Positions 1-4,550 of a DNA stretch of 6,030 nucleotides are shown here, in pieces. Position 1 is the stretch's first letter. Every line of letters begins with the position of its first letter. Both the position numbers and the translations under genes were made by a program. The stretch lies in assembly GCA_003232155.1 (NCBI GenBank), contig QILY01000151.1:1-6030 (forward strand). The letters run 5' to 3'. Under the pieces are notes generated by a model. The model saw only the letters and a list, made by a program, of their open reading frames with translations. It had not been told where the DNA came from and did not search any database. This DNA comes from Maribacter sp. (GTDB lineage Bacteria > Bacteroidota > Bacteroidia > Flavobacteriales > Flavobacteriaceae).

Positions 1-107
1 GTATCTTCCGCAAGAACAATATCTGCTTCTTTTAGAATACGAATGGCCCGCAAAGTCATATCTTCCAAATTGCCTATGGGCGTCGGAACCAAATATAATT
101 TCCCCAT
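1..107 (-). CDS. rsmI: 16S rRNA (cytidine-1402 2'-O)-methyltransferase RsmI, N-terminal part only
   Basis: The gene reads leftward from an ATG at 105-107 and is cut by the window edge after 35 complete codons, so most of the usual protein (about 220 residues or more) lies outside. The visible start contains LYLVPTPIGNLEDMTLRAI, then LKEADIVLAED. This is the hallmark N-terminus of RsmI (family consensus LYVVPTPIGNLeDiTlRAl...aaEDT), the start of a tetrapyrrole-methylase-type fold. RsmI uses S-adenosylmethionine to methylate the 2'-hydroxyl of C1402 in the decoding centre of 16S rRNA, a cytoplasmic modification made with RsmH. The start lies only 9 bases after the stop of the DoxX-like gene, so the two are probably cotranscribed. 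The identification is firm despite the truncation. Confidence 0.95.
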   Translation of the reverse strand, partial: MGKLYLVPTPIGNLEDMTLRAIRILKEADIVLAED

Positions 108-116
108 TGCTATGAA

Positions 117-473
117 TTAAGGTCGTACTTGTTTCCCAAGAAAATAAGAGGTCATTAAAGAAATAAAAGCGATTATAGCAAATAGCTCTCCCCCATCTTT
201 AGCAACCATATGTGCTGTAAAAGCTAAGGTGATATCAAAAAAGAAACCTGCATAGGCCCATTCTTTCAGTGATCTTGAAAAATTGCCCCAAATGGCAACC
301 AGACCTAATATTTTTGCTGTCGCCAACGGATATACCAGATAGCTCGGATAGCTAAAATTTTTAAAATAACCAGCTACTGCCTCTGGATTTCGTAAATACA
401 TTTGAACAGAGTAAATCATTATAGCGGTTAAAGCTCCCGTGGCAATGTAATAGACTATTTTCTTGATCTGCAT
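117..473 (-). CDS. DoxX-like (DoxX_2 type) small four-helix membrane protein
   Basis: This encodes a 118-residue integral membrane protein. Four hydrophobic segments are visible, at about residues 6-26, 45-62, 72-91 and 97-113. The sequence KEWAYAGFFFDITLAFTAH (residues 70-88), preceded by YPLATAKILGLVAIWGNF, resembles the DoxX_2 family common in Bacteroidota. The biochemical role of these small proteins is not established. The reading frame is open further upstream to a TTG at 519-521, but the ATG at 471-473 (MQIKKIVYYIATG) is preferred: it is a true ATG, it starts shortly before the first membrane helix, and the added residues have no family-like character. The gene lies 68 bases after the hypothetical gene and 9 bases before rsmI, all on the minus strand, so a three-gene transcript is likely. 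No signal peptide apart from the first helix is seen. Confidence 0.8.
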   Translation of the reverse strand: MQIKKIVYYIATGALTAIMIYSVQMYLRNPEAVAGYFKNFSYPSYLVYPLATAKILGLVAIWGNFSRSLKEWAYAGFFFDITLAFTAHMVAKDGGELFAIIAFISLMTSYFLGKQVRP

Positions 474-541
474 AAGATGAATGTTTCTTTTAATAGTCGA
501 CAAGGTAATAAATGCTAACAAATTTGGGCATAAATTAATTT

Positions 542-1231
542 TTACGAGAATCGTCGTTCAATCAATGCCATAAACCTTTCGACATATTCTTCTCTTCCTT
601 CCCAATTATTATAATCGGGCTTGACCATATTTTCAATAAATGAAATGGAGCGTTCTTCAGTATCAATGGTACTCAATTGTGATAACACGCGATTGTAATC
701 TTCTGTGCTTCCGTTAAATAAGTGTTTTACAAAGGCAAGACGATTGTTCAAATCTACTTTTATCTCTTTCCCATTGAGTTTATCGTTAAGTGATTTCGTT
801 GTGGTTTTCTTTTTAACCCCATTTTCTTTGACAGGCATAAAAAGCTCTTTATCATTCTTTAGTAAATCGGGTTTTCCTAAAAAATCGGCCAATACATTCT
901 CAACACTGCCATCACTTGGCATTTCAGAGACCATATCTTTTATGGTATCCATACCTGGAATAATAATATCCTCATTATGCGGATTATTCTCAGGAACTGC
1001 CGTATTAGCCTCTAGTACTGAATTCGCCATCTTCTCAAACTTATTGGCAATAACATTGCTAGAAACATCAATCTCAATATCATTTAATTTTTCATCAATG
1101 AATTTGAGTACCGCTAATTTTTCATACAGGTTCTTTGCAGACTCATAAATGTCGGCTATACTTTCGATATCTCTAGAAGTTATTATATCCGTAGCCAATT
1201 TTCTTAGCTCCTCTTTCAATTTTCTCTTCAT
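542..1231 (-). CDS. Conserved hypothetical protein, 229 aa, Flavobacteriia type
   Basis: This is a soluble-looking 229-residue protein with no signal peptide or membrane segment. It has three parts. Residues 1-72 are charged and helical in character (KRKLKEELRKLATDI, then NLYEKLAVLKFIDEKLND). Residues 73-150 are a polar linker rich in Asn, Asp, Pro and Lys, probably flexible. Residues 155-229 form a compact domain including LNNRLAFVKHLFNGSTEDYN, RVLSQL, and MVKPDYNNW followed by EEYVERFMALIERRF. The C-terminal part looks like a conserved Bacteroidota domain; I know of no demonstrated function and assign none. The ATG at 1229-1231 has a purine-rich AGAAAGGA about 14 bases upstream. It is the first of three codirectional genes and is divergent from tdk, from which 432 bases separate it. 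The open plus-strand frames across it are shadows. Confidence 0.8.
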   Translation of the reverse strand: MKRKLKEELRKLATDIITSRDIESIADIYESAKNLYEKLAVLKFIDEKLNDIEIDVSSNVIANKFEKMANSVLEANTAVPENNPHNEDIIIPGMDTIKDMVSEMPSDGSVENVLADFLGKPDLLKNDKELFMPVKENGVKKKTTTKSLNDKLNGKEIKVDLNNRLAFVKHLFNGSTEDYNRVLSQLSTIDTEERSISFIENMVKPDYNNWEGREEYVERFMALIERRFS

Positions 1232-1284
1232 ATCTATTATTTTATCCTTTCTGAAAAAGGAATATCTTTATCTACAGATTTTAA

Positions 1285-1305
1285 TCGTTCTTACTAGAAG
1301 AACGA
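1285..1305. repeat. Perfect 8-bp inverted repeat upstream of the leftward operon
   Basis: TCGTTCTT (1285-1292), a 5-base spacer ACTAG, then AAGAACGA (1298-1305). It lies 54 bases upstream of the ATG of the hypothetical gene. On the plus strand it is followed by an A-run and on the minus strand it is preceded by a T-run, so neither strand has the stem-then-T-run order of an intrinsic terminator. An operator-type site for a dimeric regulator is one reading; chance cannot be excluded. Confidence 0.4.
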
Positions 1306-1413
1306 AAAAACCTCTTATTTTCGTCTATTACCAATATGATCATAAAATGACCCATTCAAGCCCGTTCATTTTTCGTTCTACTTTCTTGTTCGTTATTTCC
1401 GTAGCTTAGGCCA

Positions 1414-1475
1414 TGTAAATCAATCACAGCGGCATAGAATAAAAAAGCAACTTCGTTTTCTATGATTCATTTTAC
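1414..1475. repeat. Bulged long hairpin in the intergenic region
   Basis: CATAGAA (1433-1439) pairs with TTCTATG (1458-1464). Beyond a bulge of several bases on the left arm, TGTAAATCAATC (from 1414) pairs imperfectly with GATTCATTTTACA (to 1476). The structure has no T-run and so is not an obvious terminator. It may be a decayed intergenic repeat element. Confidence 0.35.
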
Positions 1476-1515
1476 AATCAAAATAGGTATAAGAGACTAT
1501 TATAAAATGTATCAA

Positions 1516-1550
1516 TTGTTTTTTTATATCTCTTTTTGCGCATAACTTTG
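1516..1550 (+). promoter_or_regulatory. Candidate Bacteroidota promoter for tdk-alr
   Basis: TAACTTTG at 1543-1550 is a perfect match to the Bacteroidota -7 element TAnnTTTG. The nearest upstream TTG (1516-1518) is 24 bases away, longer than the usual spacing of about 19-21, so the -33 part is weak. Transcription would start near 1556, giving a leader of roughly 105-110 bases before the tdk ATG. Confidence 0.45.
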
Positions 1551-1552
1551 TT

Positions 1553-1591
1553 AAAAATTTAAGCGATAACTCTGCTATCCTTTAAATTTTT
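1553..1591 (+). repeat. AT-rich hairpin at the start of the presumed tdk leader
   Basis: AAAAATTTAA (1553-1562) is the exact reverse complement of TTAAATTTTT (1582-1591). Inside it, GATA (1565-1568) pairs with TATC (1576-1579) across a 2x2 internal mismatch, leaving a 7-base loop ACTCTGC. It begins about where transcription from the promoter at 1543-1550 would start. It could stabilise the 5' end of the mRNA or be a regulator-binding dyad; the sequence does not decide. Confidence 0.4.
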
Positions 1592-1663
1592 GCCTTGTTC
1601 TAGATTATAAATAGTTTATAAAAAATTCAATAATAAATTTCAAATACCCTCTAAAATTACAAA

Positions 1664-2311
1664 ATGTTTCTCGAAAACACCGTTAATCATAAAGAACAAT
1701 TCGGCTGGATAGAAGTTATCTGCGGCTCAATGTTTTCTGGTAAAACCGAGGAATTGATCCGTAGATTAAAACGGGCCCAATTTGCAAAGCAAAAAGTCGA
1801 GATTTTCAAACCCATGGTCGATACGCGTTACCATGAAGATATGGTAGTCTCACACGATGCTAATGAAATTCGTTCAACTTCAGTACCCTCAGCCGCAAAT
1901 ATTAGAATTTTGGGTGATACTTGTGATGTAGTAGGTATTGATGAAGCCCAATTTTTCGATGATGAAATTATAACTGTTTGTAATGATCTTGCCAATAAAG
2001 GGGTTCGTGTAGTGGTTGCCGGACTTGATATGGATTTTAAAGGAACCCCCTTTGGCCCTATGCCCGCTTTAATGGCAACCGCTGAATATGTAACCAAGGT
2101 ACACGCCATTTGCACCCGTACAGGAAACTTAGCAAGCTACAGTTTTAGAAAATCGGATAATGATGATTTGGTCATGTTAGGAGAAACTGAAGAATATGAG
2201 CCTTTAAGTCGTGCTGCTTTTTACAAGGCCATGCTCAAAGAAAAGGTAAAAAATATGAAAGTGGAATCTGAAGAAGTTACCATAATTAAGAAGAAGAAGA
2301 GCAATGGCTAA
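1664..2311 (+). CDS. tdk: Thymidine kinase, type II
   Basis: This cytoplasmic enzyme phosphorylates thymidine to dTMP with ATP in pyrimidine salvage. The 215-residue protein has the P-loop GSMFSGKT at residues 21-28, the Walker-B-like IDEAQFF at 92-98 with E94 as the expected catalytic base, and a GLDMDFKGTPFGPMPALM segment (120-137) that in this family lines the active site and contacts thymidine. The C-terminal lasso region normally binds zinc through Cys/His ligands. Here the first pair reads CTRT (only C150 kept) and the second reads LSRAAFY, so three of the four ligands are missing; I believe this is usual for Bacteroidota enzymes. The start MFLENTVNHKEQFGWIEV matches the N-terminus typical of this phylum. 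The last 8 bases overlap alr, suggesting a coupled two-gene operon. Confidence 0.97.
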   Translation: MFLENTVNHKEQFGWIEVICGSMFSGKTEELIRRLKRAQFAKQKVEIFKPMVDTRYHEDMVVSHDANEIRSTSVPSAANIRILGDTCDVVGIDEAQFFDDEIITVCNDLANKGVRVVVAGLDMDFKGTPFGPMPALMATAEYVTKVHAICTRTGNLASYSFRKSDNDDLVMLGETEEYEPLSRAAFYKAMLKEKVKNMKVESEEVTIIKKKKSNG

Positions 2312-3413
2312 AGCCCTAGAAACCGTTCTAGAGATCGATCTAAAGGCCCTAGAGCATAACTACCGATATTTACGTTCAAGGTTACAACCAAAAACAAAAT
2401 TTTTAGGAGTAGTAAAAGCTTTCGCTTACGGAAGTGATACCGTAAAAATAGCCCAAAAACTAGAAAGCTTAGGAATAGACTATTTTGCCGTGGCCTATGT
2501 GAAAGAAGGCGTACAGTTAAGAGATGCTGGCATTACCACGCCTATTTTGGTTTTACACCCACAACCTGTGAATTTTGATGAATTGATCGAACGTTGTCTC
2601 GAACCCAGCATCTACTCCCAAAAAATATTACGTGAGTTCTTAGATGTTGCCAAAAAATACGGTCAAAAAGGCTACCCTGTACATCTTAAATTTAATACAG
2701 GTCTAAACCGATTGGGTTTTTTAGAAAATGATATAGATTTTATTTCACAGCAATTGCAAGAAAGAAATGAAATAAAAGTGATTTCCATCTTTTCACATTT
2801 AGCTGCGTCCGATGATTTACAGGAAGAAGAATTCACCCAAACACAGATAGCCACTTTTACTAAAACAGGATTGCAGTTAGATAATGTACTAGGATATACT
2901 CCTTTTCGACACATCTTAAATACCTCTGGCATTATCAATTACCCCAATGCACAATTTGATATGGTGCGCAGTGGTATTGGACTTTACGGATTTGGAAACG
3001 AAGCAAAAATAGATGCAGAACTAAAACCCGTTGCCCAATTAAAAACTATCATCTCTCAAATACACAAACTAGAACCTGGGGAAAGTGTAGGGTATAATAG
3101 AGGCTACATTGCGGATGGATATAAGGTTATTGCAACATTACCTATAGGGCATGCAGATGGTATAGGAAGAATTTACGGCAACGGAAAAACCCACGTACAA
3201 GTAAATGGCCAAAAAGCACTAATTATTGGCAACGTATGTATGGATATGATTATGATCGATATCACTACTATTGATTGTAAAGAAGGAGATGAGATCATCA
3301 TTTTTGGCAATGAATTATCAGCAGAAGAATTTGCATCGAACGCCCAAACTATTTCTTATGAGCTCTTGACGGGCATCTCTCAGCGCATCAAGAGAGTAAT
3401 TATTGAAGATTAA
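2304..3413 (+). CDS. alr: Alanine racemase (PLP-dependent)
   Basis: This enzyme interconverts L- and D-alanine in the cytoplasm, supplying D-alanine for peptidoglycan precursors. The 369-residue protein, normal for the family, has an N-terminal TIM-barrel with the PLP-binding lysine K38 in VVKAFAYG (the more common form is VVKADAYG). HLKFNTGLNRLGF (127-139) includes K129, which aligns with the carbamylated lysine of the Geobacillus enzyme, and R136. NTSG (206-209) and MVRSGIGLYG (220-229, with R222) form cofactor contacts. The C-terminal beta domain contributes the second catalytic base Y264 in GYNRGY, followed by IGHADG, NVCMDMIMID and YELLTGISQRIKR. The ATG at 2304 lies inside the end of tdk, an 8-base overlap favouring translational coupling. 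It is a stand-alone racemase, not fused to MurF as in some Bacteroidota. A short T-rich stretch follows the stop, but without a good stem. Confidence 0.97.
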   Translation: MAKALETVLEIDLKALEHNYRYLRSRLQPKTKFLGVVKAFAYGSDTVKIAQKLESLGIDYFAVAYVKEGVQLRDAGITTPILVLHPQPVNFDELIERCLEPSIYSQKILREFLDVAKKYGQKGYPVHLKFNTGLNRLGFLENDIDFISQQLQERNEIKVISIFSHLAASDDLQEEEFTQTQIATFTKTGLQLDNVLGYTPFRHILNTSGIINYPNAQFDMVRSGIGLYGFGNEAKIDAELKPVAQLKTIISQIHKLEPGESVGYNRGYIADGYKVIATLPIGHADGIGRIYGNGKTHVQVNGQKALIIGNVCMDMIMIDITTIDCKEGDEIIIFGNELSAEEFASNAQTISYELLTGISQRIKRVIIED

Positions 3414-3479
3414 ATTGCCAATTAACATTTCGTTATAAAAACTTTTTTTCACTACATTGCATAGCATTGATTTATATTA

Positions 3480-3655
3480 TTTAACCCGGATTATGCATTA
3501 GAACTTCGTTATGAGGTTCTAAACAGCAATGAATCAGGGAGTTTTATTGATTTCAGCATAGCAGCGCTATGGTTAAATCAAAAAACTCAACGGAGTGACC
3601 GGTTTGAAGCTGTTTAGGACCGGAATAGATTTTCTAATGCATAATCCGGGTTTAA
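3480..3655. mobile_element. MITE-like palindromic element with TTTAA direct repeats
   Basis: The 166-base body (3485-3650) is bounded by perfect 19-base terminal inverted repeats, CCCGGATTATGCATTAGAA (3485-3503) and its exact complement (3632-3650). TTTAA flanks both ends (3480-3484 and 3651-3655), as expected for a target-site duplication. The interior is a nested set of imperfect palindromes: GGTTCTAAACAGC (3515-3527) with GCTGTTTAGGACC (3609-3621), one mismatch; 3539-3553 with 3575-3588, a 14-bp stem with one bulged base; and CATAGC/GCTATG at the apex (3557-3571). A side hairpin GAACTTC/GAGGTTC lies at 3501-3519. No protein is encoded, so it would depend on a transposase elsewhere. CCC ends and TTAA-containing targets recall IS1380/piggyBac-type elements, but this parentage is inference. 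Confidence 0.8.
3603..3633 (+). promoter_or_regulatory. Candidate mscL promoter lying inside the MITE
   Basis: TTTG (3603-3606) is followed after 19 bases by TAGATTTT (3626-3633), a 7-of-8 match to TAnnTTTG. The spacing fits the Bacteroidota promoter pattern and the direction is towards mscL, whose ATG is 42 bases further on. Only 20 bases lie between the MITE repeat and the mscL start, and I saw no better promoter between alr and the element. Confidence 0.4.
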
Positions 3656-3675
3656 CCAACTAAAACACTAATATC

Positions 3676-4080
3676 ATGTTAAAAGAATTTAAGAATTTCA
3701 TTATGACGGGCAACGTTATAGACTTTGCCGTTGCTGTAATCATTGCCGGAGCACTCGGTGGCGTAATTAAAGGATTTGTTGACAATATAGCGATGCCTTT
3801 TGTGGGTTATTTTGCTGGGGGAATAAATTTTGAAGATTTACATATTGCCATGGATGGTAACGAATATGCAACCTTAGCAGCAGCTAAAGAAGCTGGTGGG
3901 GCAGTAATTGCATGGGGAGCTTGGGTAAATACAATTATAAACCTTTTAATTGTTGGTTTCGTTATGTTCCTCATCGTTAAAGCTTATAACAAAACAAAAG
4001 CTCCGGAGCCAGAAGCAGCACCAGCAGGGCCAACTGTAGAAGAATTGCTTGCTGAGATTCGTGATTCACTGAAAAAATAA
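3676..4080 (+). CDS. mscL: Large-conductance mechanosensitive channel MscL
   Basis: This forms a homopentameric inner-membrane channel that opens under high membrane tension and releases solutes during hypo-osmotic shock. The 134-residue protein, normal for the family, begins MLKEFKNFIMTGNVIDFAVA, with the amphipathic N-terminal helix running into transmembrane helix 1 (about 14-46). The glycine- and alanine-rich stretch VIIAGALGGVIKGFVDN matches the pore-lining helix. A periplasmic loop (about 47-77) follows, then transmembrane helix 2 (about 78-103, WGAWVNTIINLLIVGFVMFLI), then an Ala/Pro-rich linker and the C-terminal bundle helix PTVEELLAEIRDSLKK. It appears to be a single-gene unit: a MITE separates it from alr and 470 bases without a clear gene follow. 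No strong Shine-Dalgarno sequence is visible. The identification is secure. Confidence 0.97.
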   Translation: MLKEFKNFIMTGNVIDFAVAVIIAGALGGVIKGFVDNIAMPFVGYFAGGINFEDLHIAMDGNEYATLAAAKEAGGAVIAWGAWVNTIINLLIVGFVMFLIVKAYNKTKAPEPEAAPAGPTVEELLAEIRDSLKK

Positions 4081-4135
4081 ATAATACAGTATCTTAAATT
4101 AAGGGTACTACCGCTGCACTTGTAGTTTAATTTAA

Positions 4136-4335
4136 AACCGTCAATTAGGTAACGCAAACCTAGTGTCAAGTCAAGCATAAAAAGACGCCCCAAGTCTTGC
4201 TCTTTTTCGTTTTTACCCATCATAAAAAGACTCGAGTAGCCACGGCTATGCTTATTTTTTATCATTTCGCAAAATTCAAAAAATAACTGCGACTTATCCA
4301 CCATTTGAGGCATGATACGACACTAGTTGACGGTT
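4136..4335. repeat. Interrupted 17-bp inverted repeat enclosing about 200 bp
   Basis: The right arm GACACTAGTTGACGGTT (4319-4335) is complementary to a left arm made of AACCGTCAA (4136-4144) plus CTAGTGTC (4160-4167), split by 15 extra bases. That split segment can itself form the hairpin TAGGT/ACCTA (4146-4150 with 4158-4162), so the whole resembles a closed stem with a side hairpin. The interior contains a TAGCC/GGCTA dyad (4237-4248) and a direct repeat CATAAAAAGAC (4176-4186 and 4221-4231). No target-site duplication was seen. It may be a decayed small mobile element or a structured RNA region. Confidence 0.45.
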
Positions 4336-4400
4336 CTTTTTTATAGTACAATTATAAGTTTTTGTCATAACAAAGTAATCTAATAGACATTAAAACAAAC

Positions 4401-4426
4401 AGTTTGCTTCGTACCTCGCAAAGACC
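4401..4426. repeat. REP-like repeat with GCGAGG...ACGAAGC core
   Basis: On the minus strand the segment reads GCGAGGTACGAAGC flanked by TTT and AAAC, closing a TTTGC/GCAAA stem (4403-4407 with 4418-4422). This resembles the dispersed intergenic repeat with core ATTGCGAGG-n-ACGAAGCAAT known from many bacterial genomes. The flanking T and A changes suggest a diverged single copy. Confidence 0.45.
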
Positions 4427-4500
4427 TTGTCATATCTTTTTTAGCATATTGTTGTATTTAAAACAATTTGTTATATTTTTATATATATCATTTTATTTCC

Positions 4501-4531
4501 TTGTACAATACTATGGCTTCATATACCTTTG
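4501..4531 (+). promoter_or_regulatory. Bacteroidota-type promoter of asd
   Basis: TTG at 4501-4503 is followed after 20 bases by TACCTTTG (4524-4531), a perfect TAnnTTTG element at the consensus spacing. Transcription would begin near 4537, leaving a leader of only about 15 bases before the asd ATG. That rules out a leader riboswitch such as a lysine riboswitch for this promoter. Confidence 0.75.
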
Positions 4532-4550
4532 TTCCTCAAAATAAATTTAA

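Larger units (their letters stand above)
1232..1663. other. Divergent intergenic region, 432 bp, rich in inverted repeats
   Basis: No convincing gene is seen. The region carries the upstream signals of two oppositely directed transcription units. From left to right it holds a perfect 8-bp inverted repeat (1285-1305), a perfect 10-base palindrome TATGATCATA (1335-1344), several scattered CGTTC words (about 1286, 1362, 1373, 1388), a bulged hairpin (1414-1475), a TAnnTTTG-type promoter element (1543-1550) and an AT-rich hairpin in the presumed tdk leader (1553-1591). I found no clear TAnnTTTG promoter for the leftward operon. Confidence 0.7.
4081..4550. other. Intergenic region between mscL and asd, 470 bp
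   Basis: No well-supported gene is present. The left half (4136-4335) is enclosed by an interrupted inverted repeat and contains an unrecognised minus-strand open frame starting at 4313. A REP-like repeat lies at 4401-4426. A small dyad ATTGTT/AACAAT (4448-4467) and AT-rich DNA precede the asd promoter (4501-4531). A 5-bp stem AAGAC/GTCTT (4182-4197) followed by a T-rich run to about 4214 could be a weak terminator for mscL, but the stem is too short to call. Confidence 0.65.

Noticed and set aside
474..521. N-terminal extension of the DoxX-like protein from a TTG at 519-521
   Set aside because: It adds 16 residues without family character ahead of the first helix; the ATG at 471-473 gives a normal-sized protein starting just before the first membrane segment.
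705..1409. Two plus-strand open frames (705-1148 and 1149-1409)
   Set aside because: They run antisense to the conserved hypothetical gene, have Ser/Phe/Leu-rich compositions typical of shadows, and the second runs on into intergenic DNA.
1401..1475. A tRNA gene in the structured intergenic stretch
   Set aside because: There is no cloverleaf, no TTCGA T-loop in the right place and no CCA-type acceptor pairing.
1828..2115. Minus-strand open frame within tdk
   Set aside because: It is antisense to a clear thymidine kinase core with all catalytic motifs, so it is a shadow; the same applies to 2672-2938 in alr and 4682-4978 in asd.
3414..3450. Intrinsic terminator after alr
   Set aside because: There is a T-run at 3443-3449, but only a 4-bp TAAC/GTTA stem precedes it, which is not enough to call.
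3485..3650. The palindromic element as a terminator or CRISPR repeat
   Set aside because: It has no T-run after the stem and no repeat-spacer periodicity; perfect terminal repeats with flanking duplications fit a mobile element better.
4182..4214. Intrinsic terminator of mscL (AAGAC/GTCTT then T-rich)
   Set aside because: The stem has only 5 bp, lies about 100 bases after the stop, and the T-run is interrupted.
4432..4550. Lysine riboswitch upstream of asd
   Set aside because: A consensus promoter at 4501-4531 leaves only about 15 bases of leader, and no riboswitch-like fold is visible.
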